Shown one piece after another: positions 25,911 to 33,440 of a stretch of 33,440 nt of DNA. The position numbers were made by a program, and so were the translations under genes. Positions within the stretch are counted from its first letter, which is position 1. Every line of letters begins with the position of its first letter. The notes under the pieces were generated by a model. The model did no database searches, was not told where the DNA came from, and saw only the letters and a program-made list of their open reading frames with translations. This DNA comes from Weeksellaceae bacterium TAE3-ERU29 (lineage in GTDB: Bacteria > Bacteroidota > Bacteroidia > Flavobacteriales > Weeksellaceae), in contig JAHUUM010000025.1 of assembly GCA_019218445.1 (NCBI GenBank), positions 1 to 33,440 of the forward strand, written 5' to 3'.

Positions 25911-26000
25911 ATCAAACACTTACTTTAGAAATATCTAAAACCAATTCTTCTAAATCTATCATTGCATTAATTAGTCCTATTTTCTTATACTTAAAAATAG
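25911..26000. repeat. 90-bp direct repeat, copy A (displaced pabC 3' end)
   Basis: Identical at all 90 positions to 26619-26708, 708 bp away and in the same orientation. Copy B is the functional end of the pabC-like gene; copy A is detached. The copies bracket the zinc-ribbon gene. Confidence 0.97.
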
Positions 26001-26025
26001 GCTCTAAATGTTTATTCCTGATCAT
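25912..26025 (-). pseudogene. detached 3' fragment of a pabC-like gene
   Basis: The minus strand from the ATG at 26025 reads MIRNKHLEPIFKYKKIGLIN and on through to the same 26-residue end and stop as the intact pabC-like protein. The final 30 codons lie in the perfect repeat. The eight or so codons before it differ from the intact gene yet stay open, so they may derive from another pabC allele. It lacks the catalytic part and is best read as a remnant; expression is not expected. Confidence 0.75.
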
Positions 26026-26035
26026 TTAATTAAAT

Positions 26036-26602
26036 TTATTTTTCCTCAAGTTGTTTAATTAATTTTAATAATCCTTCTCTATTTTTTGCCGACTTGATAA
26101 ATTGTGGTAATTTTTCTACCATTGTCATATACGTTCCATCTTTTCGTTCTCGGATTTTAGCTTGAATATACTGTTTTAAATATTCCAAATGCTCATAATT
26201 ACAAGCAAAAAACAACTCCCCTTTAAAATCTTTTTCGAGCCAAAGTTCAGTATCAACAAAAGCTGAACTGTAGCTATATTTAATATACTTAGGTTTATAA
26301 TCTCCAACAAAATCACAATTGGGACAACTGACTCTTATAGTTTCTTTTTTTTCTCTTATCCCCTTATGTTCCAAATTAATAGGATTTCCACAATCGGGAC
26401 AATGAATATTTAAATATAAATCGTAATAAATTCTATTGTCTTTTTGATGCAAACCACAATGCGAACAAAATAATTCACTCGTTTTTCCAAAACCGGGATT
26501 TTTAATTTCAGCTTTTTCTTGGCACTTAGGACAATGTACCAAAATCTTTTTGGTAAAATGTCCCAACACCCAGTTTTGGTCTTTAAATCTATGTGTACCC
26601 AT
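26036..26602 (-). CDS. zinc-ribbon protein of unknown function
   Basis: 188 aa. Four CxxC pairs (Cys24/27, Cys46/49, Cys68/71, Cys93/96) make two zinc ribbons of TFIIB or rubredoxin type; CPKC with CSHC, and CPDC with CPNC. The C-terminal half is charged and helical (EHLEYLKQYIQAKIRERKDG and so on). Proteins of this make-up are scattered across bacteria with no established role; nucleic-acid binding is a guess. The gene lies exactly between two 90-bp copies of the pabC 3' end, so it probably arrived by insertion. It may be transcribed from the pab promoter. Confidence 0.75.
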   Translation of the reverse strand: MGTHRFKDQNWVLGHFTKKILVHCPKCQEKAEIKNPGFGKTSELFCSHCGLHQKDNRIYYDLYLNIHCPDCGNPINLEHKGIREKKETIRVSCPNCDFVGDYKPKYIKYSYSSAFVDTELWLEKDFKGELFFACNYEHLEYLKQYIQAKIRERKDGTYMTMVEKLPQFIKSAKNREGLLKLIKQLEEK

Positions 26603-26618
26603 AATAACTAATTATAAT

Positions 26619-26708
26619 ATCAAACACTTACTTTAGAAATATCTAAAACCAATTCTTCTAAATCTATCATTGCATTAATTAGTCCTATTTTCTTATACTT
26701 AAAAATAG
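26619..26708. repeat. 90-bp direct repeat, copy B (functional pabC 3' end)
   Basis: Codes for the last 29 residues and stop of the pabC-like gene. Identical to copy A at 25911-26000. Confidence 0.97.
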
Positions 26709-27210
26709 ATTGAGCATTTATTTTGGTTTCCTTGATTTTCCCTTCAGATAAAAGTCTTTGTCGGCAAGTTCCGTTTAGTAAAAAAGATTTTGGTGTAAAC
26801 CACTCTTTTCCGTCCCAAAATGCAAGATTTGCATAAGAACAATCGGTGATTTCACCATTTTTCACGATAATGATTTCATCTTCTGTTATCTCTTTTTTCA
26901 GGTTATTCAGGCAATTTCTATCCAAAGATTTAAAACTGTATTCAATAGAATTATCCGTAACCAAACGCAAAGAATTTATTGGGTTTATTTCATACGGAAC
27001 AAACTCCGTAAAACACTTATTGTCATTATAAACCACTCTTAATTTATACAAACCCTTTTGGGGAATTTCAAGCGAAGAAATTATTTTTTCTAAATTTAAA
27101 ACTTTTTTTCCTTTAAAGAAGTTTTTAAACGTAGCATTCACTCTCTGCTGATGATAAAAGAGATTATAAACCTCGCCGTCTTTTACTTTTATACTTTCCA
27201 AAAAATCCAT
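26620..27210 (-). CDS. pabC: aminotransferase class IV, PabC-like (4-amino-4-deoxychorismate lyase)
   Basis: 196 aa, shorter than typical class IV enzymes but of the PabC-like form seen in Bacteroidota. N-terminal LESIKVKDGEVYNLFYHQQR resembles the family start. The PLP lysine is likely Lys in YSFKSLDR. DEIIIVKNGEITDCSYANLA is the conserved class IV block. It would release pyruvate from aminodeoxychorismate to give p-aminobenzoate for FolP. It begins 6 nt after the restored end of pabB, so the two form an operon. Its 3' end is the template of the 90-bp repeat. Confidence 0.82.
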   Translation of the reverse strand: MDFLESIKVKDGEVYNLFYHQQRVNATFKNFFKGKKVLNLEKIISSLEIPQKGLYKLRVVYNDNKCFTEFVPYEINPINSLRLVTDNSIEYSFKSLDRNCLNNLKKEITEDEIIIVKNGEITDCSYANLAFWDGKEWFTPKSFLLNGTCRQRLLSEGKIKETKINAQSIFKYKKIGLINAMIDLEELVLDISKVSV

Positions 27211-27216
27211 AATGCA

Positions 27217-28186
27217 CTAAATTGGTAAATAAATTTTCTCGTAAATTTCGTTATATTCATCTTTTAAAAAACTTTGAGCAGTGATTCCCCCACCACTTTT
27301 ATAATAAAACTTATCACTAATTTTTTTCTATAAACCGAATCATAACGCCCGTATCTAAACTTTGTCCGTTATAAAAGCCACAAATTCCCGTATAAAATCC
27401 TCGATTATAATTTTCAGCTTCTTTTATAACCTCAACCGTTTTATTTTTGGGTGCACCACTAATTGAACCTGCGGGTAATAGTTCAAACAAAATATTCCCT
27501 ATTCTTTTGTGCCAATCATTGGGTAAATCTCCCGTAATTTCTGAACTCGCTTGTAGAATTTCACCTTTCTGCGTTTTTATGGATTCTATATATCTAAACT
27601 TTGTAACTCTCACATTCTTAGAAACTCTGTTTAAATCATTTCTGAGTAAATCCACGATTGTATTATGCTCTGCCAGTTCTTTTTCGTTTTTTAATAATGT
27701 ATTTTCAGCATCGGGAATATTCGCATTTATCGTTCCTTTCATCGGATAAGTAAAAATCTTATTATTATTGATTTCGATAAAGGTTTCAGGCGAAAAACAA
27801 ATCCATTTATCTTTAAATAAAACTTTATATTTTGCTTTTATTTGTGAGAAAATCTGTTCAAAATTTAATTGATTTTTAAGCTCGGTACAGAAAGATAGAT
27901 TTATTAAATAAGAATCACCCCTTTTTAAATGGTTTTCTACAATATCATAAGACTTTTTGAATGTTTTTAAGTCTAACTTATCAAACTTCAAGTTCTCTAA
28001 ATCTTTCTTGGTTTCAATATTCTTTATGAACTCTTGATTTCTAAACTGAAAAAATACATTTTTCTCCGGTAAATCTTTATACAACCAAGCATACACGTTC
28101 TTTGCATCAAAATCAATTATAAAAAAGAACGGCTCTTTTCTTTCTCCCAAAACGTTTAATTCCGTTACCCAATCAGGCTTATTCAT
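27217..28186 (-). pseudogene. pabB: aminodeoxychorismate synthase component I, frameshifted in an A7 tract
   Basis: The uninterrupted frame gives 289 aa and stops at 27317. It contains KGT in YPMKGTINANIP, EHNTIVDLLRNDLNRVS, and AGSISGAPKNKTVEVI, the chorismate-binding core. It then ends right after MIRFIEKN, where the family should continue. Reading on with one A fewer in the run of seven (27321-27327) gives KISDKFYYKSGGGITAQSFL and on to IYEKIYLPI, stop at 27217. That is exactly the missing conserved C-terminus, including the GGGIT and EYNEIYEK motifs. Repaired length 322 aa, 6 nt before pabC. Sequencing error, a real mutation, phase variation or transcript slippage are all possible. A partner pabA is not in the window. 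Confidence 0.88.
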
Positions 28187-28205
28187 TCATTAAAATTTAC
28201 ACATT

Positions 28206-28228
28206 CAAAAATAATCAATTCAAATTTA
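28206..28228 (-). promoter_or_regulatory. candidate -7 boxes of the pabB-pabC operon
   Basis: Two minus-strand TAnnTTTG matches: TATTTTTG (28206-28213) and TAAATTTG (28221-28228), 19 and 34 nt before the pabB start. CTTG at 28251-28254 could serve as -33 for the second, with a 22-nt spacer. Confidence 0.4.
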
Positions 28229-28261
28229 TTTTTTTTTAATTATTAAATAACAAGAACCATA

Positions 28262-28300
28262 AAGAAAAAATAAAAGCCTTTTCGAAAATGAAAAAGCTTC
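28262..28300 (-). terminator. trxB terminator
   Basis: On the minus strand AAGCTTTTTC (28299-28290), a 6-nt loop, and GAAAAGGCTT (28283-28274) pair throughout with one G-U, and TTATTTTTTC follows. Confidence 0.7.
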
Positions 28301-28324
28301 TTTATATTATAATCTTATAAATAT

Positions 28325-29263
28325 TTATAATTCAGCTATATATCTTTCAGCGTCTAAGGCAGCCATACAACCTGAACCGGCAGCAGAAATTGCTTGACGG
28401 TAAATAGCGTCTTGTACATCACCTGCAGCAAAAACTCCCGGGATATTAGTATGTGTACCTTTTCCTTTAGTGATGATATAACCTACTTTATCCATATCGA
28501 TTACATCTTTAAATAACTCAGTATTAGGCTTGTGGCCAATTGCAATAAATACACCATCAACCTCAATTACAGATTCTTCTTGTGTTTTATTACTAAAGAT
28601 ATGAGCTTTTTCTACTACTTTTTCACCCTCTAATCCTTTTAATTCATGATTGAATAAAACCTCTATATTATCAGTATTTAAAACTCTATCCTGCATAACT
28701 TTAGAAGCTCTCATTTCGTCTCTTCTCACTAATAAATAAACCTTTTTACAAAGTTTTGCTAAATAAGTTGCTTCTTCAGCTGCAGTATCTCCACCGCCAA
28801 TCACAGCAACATCTTTTCCTCGGTAAAAGAAACCATCACAAGTAGCACAAGCCGAAACTCCACTTCCTGCATATTTTTTCTCATCATCTAAGCCTAAGTA
28901 TTTAGCAGAAGCCCCGGTAGAAATTATAATAGTTTTAGTTTTAAAAACTTCTCCATTATTAGTTTTAATTTCATGAATTCCGCCATGATTTTTATCTAAA
29001 TTAACTTCAGTTACAAAATCATAAATAATTTTTGTACCAAAGCGTTCAGCTTGTTTTTGTAAATCATTCATTAAATCAGGACCCATAATTCCCTCAGGAT
29101 ATCCCGGGAAATTTTCTACATCTGTAGTTGTAGTAAGTTGCCCGCCCGGTTGCATTCCGGTAATGATTGTTGGGTGCATCTCTGCTCTTGCCGCATAAAT
29201 TGCTGCAGTATAACCTGCCGGTCCGGATCCTATGATTATTACGTTGTGTATATCTTTTTCCAT
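28325..29263 (-). CDS. trxB: thioredoxin-disulfide reductase
   Basis: 312 aa. FAD- and NADPH-dependent reduction of thioredoxin. FAD-binding GSGPAG (residues 12-17), redox pair Cys139 and Cys142 in SACATCDGFF, NADPH-binding GGGDTA (156-161), and the C-terminal FAD motif GVFAAGDVQD. All catalytic parts are present. Single gene, with a -7 box 17 nt upstream and a good terminator. Confidence 0.97.
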   Translation of the reverse strand: MEKDIHNVIIIGSGPAGYTAAIYAARAEMHPTIITGMQPGGQLTTTTDVENFPGYPEGIMGPDLMNDLQKQAERFGTKIIYDFVTEVNLDKNHGGIHEIKTNNGEVFKTKTIIISTGASAKYLGLDDEKKYAGSGVSACATCDGFFYRGKDVAVIGGGDTAAEEATYLAKLCKKVYLLVRRDEMRASKVMQDRVLNTDNIEVLFNHELKGLEGEKVVEKAHIFSNKTQEESVIEVDGVFIAIGHKPNTELFKDVIDMDKVGYIITKGKGTHTNIPGVFAAGDVQDAIYRQAISAAGSGCMAALDAERYIAEL

Positions 29264-29279
29264 TTCTAATGATTTTTTG

Positions 29280-29287
29280 CAAATTTA
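29280..29287 (-). promoter_or_regulatory. -7 promoter box of trxB
   Basis: Reads TAAATTTG on the minus strand, a TAnnTTTG match 16 nt before the ATG. Confidence 0.45.
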
Positions 29288-29402
29288 TTGATTTTGTATT
29301 AAAAATCACTATAAGAGAAGTGCTAAATAAAAATAATAGATGCTAAATCAAAGAGATGTGTTTAGTTTTTCTGTTATTTTTAATAATTATAAGAGAACAT
29401 AC

Positions 29403-29433
29403 TTTGCTAAGCGTTAAAAAAACTTTATATTTG
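29403..29433 (+). promoter_or_regulatory. consensus promoter of the zapA operon
   Basis: TTTG (29403-29406), 19-nt spacer, TATATTTG (29426-29433): a full match to the Bacteroidota -33/-7 consensus, 28 nt before the first gene. Confidence 0.75.
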
Positions 29434-29461
29434 TACATTGTTAGAATTAATGCTCTGGTGA

Positions 29462-29761
29462 ATGCACAAACATAAGGAGAGTTTTATTAGATTAGAAAAA
29501 GCAGTAAAAGCTTTAATGAAAGAGAATGAAGTATTGAAAAACAGAGTTTTTGAGCTGGAGAAAGGGATAGAAGTAATGAGGAGTGAGCATAAAGAAATGT
29601 TTGTAGAAAACCAAGAGTTAAAAAATATAAATAATCAATTAAAAATAGCAAATGCTTTGGACGGGAATCCTGAGCATCGCAAATTAATGAAGTTGAAAAT
29701 AAATCAGCTTATAAAAGAAGTAGATTTATGTATGGCAGAAATTAAAAACATTTCGCTTTAA
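29462..29761 (+). CDS. coiled-coil protein encoded before zapA
   Basis: 99 aa, nearly all predicted coiled coil by eye (heptad-like Leu, Val and Ile spacing from residue 8 to 65). A more conserved tail holds GNPEHRKLMKLKINQLIKEVDLC. Proteins of this look regularly precede zapA in Bacteroidota and may act with ZapA at the division ring. That function is inferred from position alone. zapA starts 2 nt after its stop. Confidence 0.75.
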   Translation: MHKHKESFIRLEKAVKALMKENEVLKNRVFELEKGIEVMRSEHKEMFVENQELKNINNQLKIANALDGNPEHRKLMKLKINQLIKEVDLCMAEIKNISL

Positions 29762-29763
29762 GT

Positions 29764-30048
29764 ATGCAGAAAGTTAAAGTAAAAATAATGGTTGCAGACA
29801 GGGAATACCCAATGATGGTAAGCCCCGATGAAGAGGAGATTTTAAGAAGTGCCGGAAAAAAAATAAATAATATAATTAAAGAATTTGAAGAGAAATATTC
29901 TGTAAAAGATAAACAAGATGGTTTAGCAATGTGTGCTTTGCAATACGTTGCTAAGTCTATGACTTTAGAAAATAATATCTCGGAAAAAGAAGAATTATTA
30001 ACTGAAGAAATAGATAAATTAACTCAGCAGATTAATCAAAGACTTTAA
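29764..30048 (+). CDS. zapA: cell division protein ZapA
   Basis: 94 aa. Begins with the ZapA globular head (QKVKVKIMVADREYPMMVSP, EEEILRSAGKKINNIIKEFE) and ends with a coiled-coil tail (NNISEKEELLTEEIDKLTQQ). ZapA crosslinks FtsZ filaments at the Z ring. It is second in the operon with the coiled-coil gene. A 6S RNA gene follows, an arrangement also known from Proteobacteria. Confidence 0.88.
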   Translation: MQKVKVKIMVADREYPMMVSPDEEEILRSAGKKINNIIKEFEEKYSVKDKQDGLAMCALQYVAKSMTLENNISEKEELLTEEIDKLTQQINQRL

Positions 30049-30084
30049 TTAAGAGAAGTTCTGTCCGTTTCGGCGGATTTTGTA

Positions 30085-30270
30085 GTATCCACATTAGTTC
30101 TAACATTATTTGGTAAACTCAACGAAGATTGTAATACCGGGTAAAAATCGGTCCTAAGACAAGCCTCCGCCCTTGTGGTATCTAAAGAAGTGGAAGTCTG
30201 AATGCCGGAATAGCCCAAATCCTGTTTTTAGGAGTTTTACACAAATCACCTGAACTAATGTGGATTTTTT
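30085..30270 (+). ncRNA. ssrS: 6S RNA (6S-Flavo type)
   Basis: A 253-nt gap between zapA and rny holds a structured RNA. ATCCACATTAGTTC (30087-30100) and GAACTAATGTGGAT (30252-30265) form a perfect 14-bp terminal helix about 150 nt apart, with further partly paired segments between. This long closing stem with an open centre is the plan of 6S RNA, which mimics an open promoter and binds RNA polymerase holoenzyme. Position after zapA supports it. A T-run follows the 3' arm. Assigned from structure and context; the exact ends are uncertain. Confidence 0.8.
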
Positions 30271-30301
30271 ATGGATAAAAAACAAGTTAATTTAAAATAA
30301 A

Positions 30302-31906
30302 ATGGAATATATAATTGGGATAATAGGACTCATAATAGGAGGACTTGTAGCCTATTTATTTGCTAAAAAACAAGTAGATAATAGAGGCGATTTGCTCTAT
30401 AATGAGGCGAAAGAAAAGGCAGTGAAATTAGAAACGGAGGCTAATAAATTAAAGTTAGAAGCCGAAAGTATTTTAAAAGAAGCAAATAAAGAAGGGGAGA
30501 GTATAAAAAAAGAAAAAATACTCCAAGCAAAAGAGAAGTTTTTAGAGTTAAAAGCTCAGCACGAAGAGTCAGTTAATCAAAGAGAGAAAAAGGTTTCTGA
30601 TAGAGAAAAAGTAATTAAAGAAAAAGAGCATAAACTAAATGAAGGTTTAGCAGATTTAAAGAAAAACAGAAAATCTTTAGTAGCAGAGCAAGCAGATTTT
30701 GAGGAGAAGAAAAGTGTATTATACAGAAAAATAGATGAAGTAAATCTAAATCATAAAAAACAAGTAGAATTGCTTGAGAAAATTTCCGGATATTCAGCTG
30801 CAGAAGCGAGAGAGGAATTGGTACAGTCATTAAAAGATGAAGCTAAAACCAAAGCACAGGCTCATATTCAGGAAATAATGGATGAGGCTAAATTAAATGC
30901 ACAAGATGAGGCTCGTAAAATTGTAATCCAATCTATCCAAAGAATAGGAACAGAACAAGCAATAGAAAATTCAGTTTCAGTATTCAATTTAGAAAATGAT
31001 GATATTAAGGGACGAATAATCGGTAGAGAAGGTAGAAATATCAGAGCAATAGAGGCGGCTACAGGAGTAGAAGTAATTGTAGATGATACGCCGGAAGCGA
31101 TAGTTCTTTCATGTTTTGACCCTATTCGTAGAGAAATCGCACGATTATCTATGCATAAATTAGTAACCGATGGAAGAATTCATCCGGGTAGAATAGAAGA
31201 AGTAGTTGCTAAAACTTCAAAACAAATTGAAGACGAAATAATCAGTGTAGGTAAGAAAACGGTAATAGATTTAGGAATTCACGGATTAAATCCTGAATTA
31301 ATAAGAATTATCGGAAGAATGAAATTCCGTTCATCTTATGGGCAAAATTTATTACAACACTCAAGAGAAGTAGCACATATTGCAGGAACATTAGCTGCAG
31401 AATTAGGTTTAAATGCAAAATTAGCCAAAAGAGCAGGTCTATTACACGATATAGGAAAAGTACCGGAGCAAGAATCAGAATTACCTCACGCAATTTTAGG
31501 AATGCAATGGGCGGAAAAATATGGAGAACATCCGGAAGTTGTAAATGCGATTGGAGCTCACCATGATGAAATAGAAATGACTTCACTTTTATCTCCAATA
31601 ATTCAGGTAGCAGATGCTATTAGTGGAGCAAGGCCTGGAGCGAGAAGACAAGTAGTAGAATCTTATATTCAGCGATTAAAAGACTTAGAAAGTACAGCAT
31701 TAGGGTTCGATGGAGTTCAGAAAGCCTATGCGATTCAAGCAGGTCGGGAATTGCGAGTTATGGTAGATTGCGAAAAAGTAGATGACTTAAGAGCAAATGA
31801 ATTATCTTTCTTAATAACGGATAAAATTCAAAATGAGATGACCTATCCGGGACAAGTGAAAGTTACCGTAATTAGAGAAACAAGAGCAGTACACATAGCA
31901 AAATAA
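30302..31906 (+). CDS. rny: ribonuclease Y
   Basis: 534 aa. An N-terminal membrane helix (about residues 3-20, with [16 protein letters not shown]) is followed by a long coiled coil rich in Lys and Glu (about 30-200). The KH domain holds [20 protein letters not shown]. The HD domain carries the metal motif [12 protein letters not shown] and the [10 protein letters not shown] block. This is the standard RNase Y order and length. It is a membrane-bound endonuclease that starts mRNA decay. It follows the 6S RNA gene; its own terminator is at 31925-31959. Confidence 0.97.
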   Translation: MEYIIGIIGLIIGGLVAYLFAKKQVDNRGDLLYNEAKEKAVKLETEANKLKLEAESILKEANKEGESIKKEKILQAKEKFLELKAQHEESVNQREKKVSDREKVIKEKEHKLNEGLADLKKNRKSLVAEQADFEEKKSVLYRKIDEVNLNHKKQVELLEKISGYSAAEAREELVQSLKDEAKTKAQAHIQEIMDEAKLNAQDEARKIVIQSIQRIGTEQAIENSVSVFNLENDDIKGRIIGREGRNIRAIEAATGVEVIVDDTPEAIVLSCFDPIRREIARLSMHKLVTDGRIHPGRIEEVVAKTSKQIEDEIISVGKKTVIDLGIHGLNPELIRIIGRMKFRSSYGQNLLQHSREVAHIAGTLAAELGLNAKLAKRAGLLHDIGKVPEQESELPHAILGMQWAEKYGEHPEVVNAIGAHHDEIEMTSLLSPIIQVADAISGARPGARRQVVESYIQRLKDLESTALGFDGVQKAYAIQAGRELRVMVDCEKVDDLRANELSFLITDKIQNEMTYPGQVKVTVIRETRAVHIAK

Positions 31907-31924
31907 AATAAAAAATACTATCTG

Positions 31925-31959
31925 AAAATTCCCTGTATTATTTTATGCGGGGAATTTTT
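31925..31959 (+). terminator. rny terminator
   Basis: AAAATTCCC (31925-31933) and GGGAATTTTT (31950-31959) form a 9-bp stem with a T-run. The in-frame ATG at 31945 lies inside its loop region, so it is not a likely start for the next gene. Confidence 0.7.
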
Positions 31960-31974
31960 AATAATACATATAAT

Positions 31975-33183
31975 ATGAATAATCCTTTACCATACAGAAA
32001 CCTATATATAGGTATCATCAAAATTTTAGAATCAGTATTTGAGCATAACAGATATACAGATAAAGAAATCGAAATTACATTCAAGAAAAATAAACAATGG
32101 GGTAGCCGAGACAGAGGTTTCGTTGCAGAAACTGTCTATAATATTGTACGTTGGAAATCTTTAATTGATTTTGCCTCTAACGGAGCGTTAAAAAGAAAAG
32201 ATTACTGGGGACTAATTGCCACATGGTTTATTATAAATGATTTAGAAATTCCTCAATTAGACGAATTTGGAAAATATAAAATCGACAAAATAAAATCTAA
32301 TTATCTTAATGCCAAAAAGTTTCCGGAAGTATGGTATTCTTTATATAGAGAATTATATGAAATAGGAAAAGAAGAATTGGGAGAAGAACAATGGCATCAG
32401 GAATTGGATGCTATGAATACCCCATCAGATCCCATTTTAAGAATAAATCGGTTAAAAGTCGATGAAAAAGAACTAAGAAATATCTTACACGAAGACGGAA
32501 TTAATATTGAGAAAATAAAAGGTTATCCCGATGCTTTCAAATTATCTAATAATGGTAACTTATTTAAAAGTAAAGCCTTTAAAAACGGATGGTTTGAGAT
32601 GCAGGATGCTTCCTCTCAATTAGTTGCCCCATTTTTAGAAGTGAAACCGGGAATGAGGATTGCAGATACCTGTGCCGGAGGTGGGGGAAAAAGTTTGCAT
32701 TTATCAGCACTTACCGAGAATAAAGGACAAATAATGTCTATGGATATTATTGGTTGGAAATTGCAAGAACTCAAAAAAAGAGCAAAGAGAAATGGAGCTC
32801 ATAATATTCAAACCAAATTAATAGAATCCTCAAAGACTATAAAACGACTATATAATTCTTTTGATAGAGTATTAATAGATGCACCGTGTAGTGGAGTAGG
32901 GGTGCTGCGAAGAAATCCGGATGCTAAGTGGAAGATAGATAAAGAATTTATAGAAAGAGTAAGAAAAGAACAAGCTGCAATATTAGAGCAATATTCTAAA
33001 ATGTTGAAAAAAGATGGATTGTTAGTTTATGCTACATGTTCCATATTTCCTTCAGAAAACCGATTGCAAGTAGATCAATTTCTAGAAAAAAATAAAGAAT
33101 TTGAGTTGATAGAAGATAAAAAGATACTACCAAGCGAGTCAGGATATGATGGATTTTATATGGCAAAAATGAAAAGAATTTAG
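31975..33183 (+). CDS. RsmB/NOP-family rRNA cytosine-C5 methyltransferase
   Basis: 402 aa from the ATG at 31975. An earlier in-frame ATG (31945) is rejected because it lies in the rny terminator hairpin. The N-terminal NusB-like helical part spans about residues 1-130. The SAM domain follows: ADTCAGGGGKSLHLSAL (motif I), MDIIGWKLQELKKRA, DAPCSGVGVLRRNPDAKW (motif IV, with the PC motif) and YATCSIFPSENRLQVDQFL (motif VI, TC catalytic Cys). Both conserved cysteines needed for m5C chemistry are present. Probably modifies 16S rRNA as RsmB does; the exact target base is unproven. Confidence 0.92.
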   Translation: MNNPLPYRNLYIGIIKILESVFEHNRYTDKEIEITFKKNKQWGSRDRGFVAETVYNIVRWKSLIDFASNGALKRKDYWGLIATWFIINDLEIPQLDEFGKYKIDKIKSNYLNAKKFPEVWYSLYRELYEIGKEELGEEQWHQELDAMNTPSDPILRINRLKVDEKELRNILHEDGINIEKIKGYPDAFKLSNNGNLFKSKAFKNGWFEMQDASSQLVAPFLEVKPGMRIADTCAGGGGKSLHLSALTENKGQIMSMDIIGWKLQELKKRAKRNGAHNIQTKLIESSKTIKRLYNSFDRVLIDAPCSGVGVLRRNPDAKWKIDKEFIERVRKEQAAILEQYSKMLKKDGLLVYATCSIFPSENRLQVDQFLEKNKEFELIEDKKILPSESGYDGFYMAKMKRI

Positions 33184-33193
33184 ATTTTTAAAA

Positions 33194-33280
33194 AGGGCGT
33201 TACCCTTCGGGTCGGGCTTTTCGTTACAATCTTTTTGTTCGTACCTCACAAAAAGGATATCCACTACAATCCCTAACGCG
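33194..33280. repeat. structured intergenic repeat of flavobacterial type
   Basis: GCGTTA (33197-33202) and TAACGC (33274-33279) close the element. Inside, ATCTTTTTGT and ACAAAAAGGAT pair around a short loop, and TTCGGGTCGGGCTTT follows the left arm. From memory, near-identical GGGCGTTACCCTTCGGGTCG stretches recur in many Flavobacteriia intergenic regions. Not coding. Confidence 0.7.
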
Positions 33281-33440
33281 AAGGAATTCTAACATTAGAT
33301 TTAGCGCTCAAAACAGGATAAACATAAACTTTTTCATAGAAAAAGGGAGATTAATAAAAACAAAACTTATTATAACTAATTGGATAATAGATTAGTGTAA
33401 AACACCTTAAAAAAATGATAAAAAAACATTTGGATGGGGA
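33281..33440. other. AT-rich intergenic end of window
   Basis: No gene of adequate length is seen. A small hairpin (CTTTTTC/GAAAAAG) lies near 33330-33346. At 33415 an ATG opens a frame that reads MIKKHLDG and runs off the window. It may be the start of the next gene, but eight codons are too few to judge. Confidence 0.3.

Noticed and set aside
25911-26025. 37-aa frame as a real small gene
   Set aside because: Its final 29 residues are an exact copy of the pabC C-terminus and it lacks any complete domain, so it is treated as a gene fragment.
30615-30830. 71-aa hydrophobic minus-strand frame
   Set aside because: Opposite the Lys/Glu-rich coiled coil of rny, which by complement always yields Leu/Phe-rich antisense frames.
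1-33440. CRISPR array, tRNA genes, prophage or integrase
   Set aside because: No regularly spaced short repeats, no cloverleaf with TTCGA-type arm, and no recombinase, capsid or transposase frame was seen on either strand.

Overview
The window is AT-rich chromosomal DNA from a member of the Bacteroidota, most likely a low-GC Flavobacteriales (Weeksellaceae-like). The evidence is BshB1-type bacillithiol deacetylase, a TonB-dependent receptor, BT_3928-type and DUF1599 proteins, a 6S-Flavo-like RNA next to zapA, almost no Shine-Dalgarno sequences, and many promoters of the Bacteroidota form TTTG-N(18-22)-TAnnTTTG. Genus cannot be fixed from sequence alone. No tRNA, rRNA, CRISPR array, transposase, integrase or phage gene was found.

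Layout. 1-3.7 kb: bshB1, RNase P RNA (rnpB) with its own consensus promoter, a FUSC-family membrane protein, and convergent rpsO. 3.8-10.7 kb: gdhA; a small HsdR_N-domain nuclease-like gene overlapping, head to head, the start of holA; then a secreted M23 peptidase and a TonB-dependent receptor. 10.7-13.8 kb is the accessory part: a DUF2071 gene, three small or unrecognised membrane or acidic proteins, a decayed copy of the 3' end of the neighbouring VWA gene, and a MITE-like nested inverted repeat. 13.9-22.4 kb: a VWA lipoprotein, asnS, rpoN, folP, and an operon of DUF1599, DoxX/BT_3928 and an orphan DppB-type permease. 22.5-29.3 kb: proC, recX, nadD, nitroreductase, SIMPL protein, a zinc-ribbon gene bracketed by a perfect 90-bp direct repeat, pabC-like, pabB (frameshifted in an A7 tract) and trxB. 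29.4-33.2 kb: a coiled-coil protein, zapA, 6S RNA, rny and an RsmB-like rRNA methyltransferase. The window ends with a structured intergenic repeat.

Most genes are housekeeping: translation and RNA processing (rpsO, asnS, rnpB, rny, rsmB-like), replication and division (holA, zapA), transcription control (rpoN, 6S RNA), folate (folP, pabB, pabC), NAD and redox (nadD, trxB, bshB1), and nitrogen or amino acids (gdhA, proC). I did not find a convincing new multi-gene system. The observations most worth following are: (1) the exact 90-bp duplication of the pabC 3' end flanking a zinc-ribbon gene, which looks like a gene insertion that kept the host gene intact; (2) the one-base frameshift of pabB in a homopolymer, with the missing conserved C-terminus fully readable in the next frame; (3) the degenerate VWA-gene tail and its flank, which bracket two orphan genes and a nested palindromic element; (4) long palindromes that serve as shared terminators and overlap coding ends.
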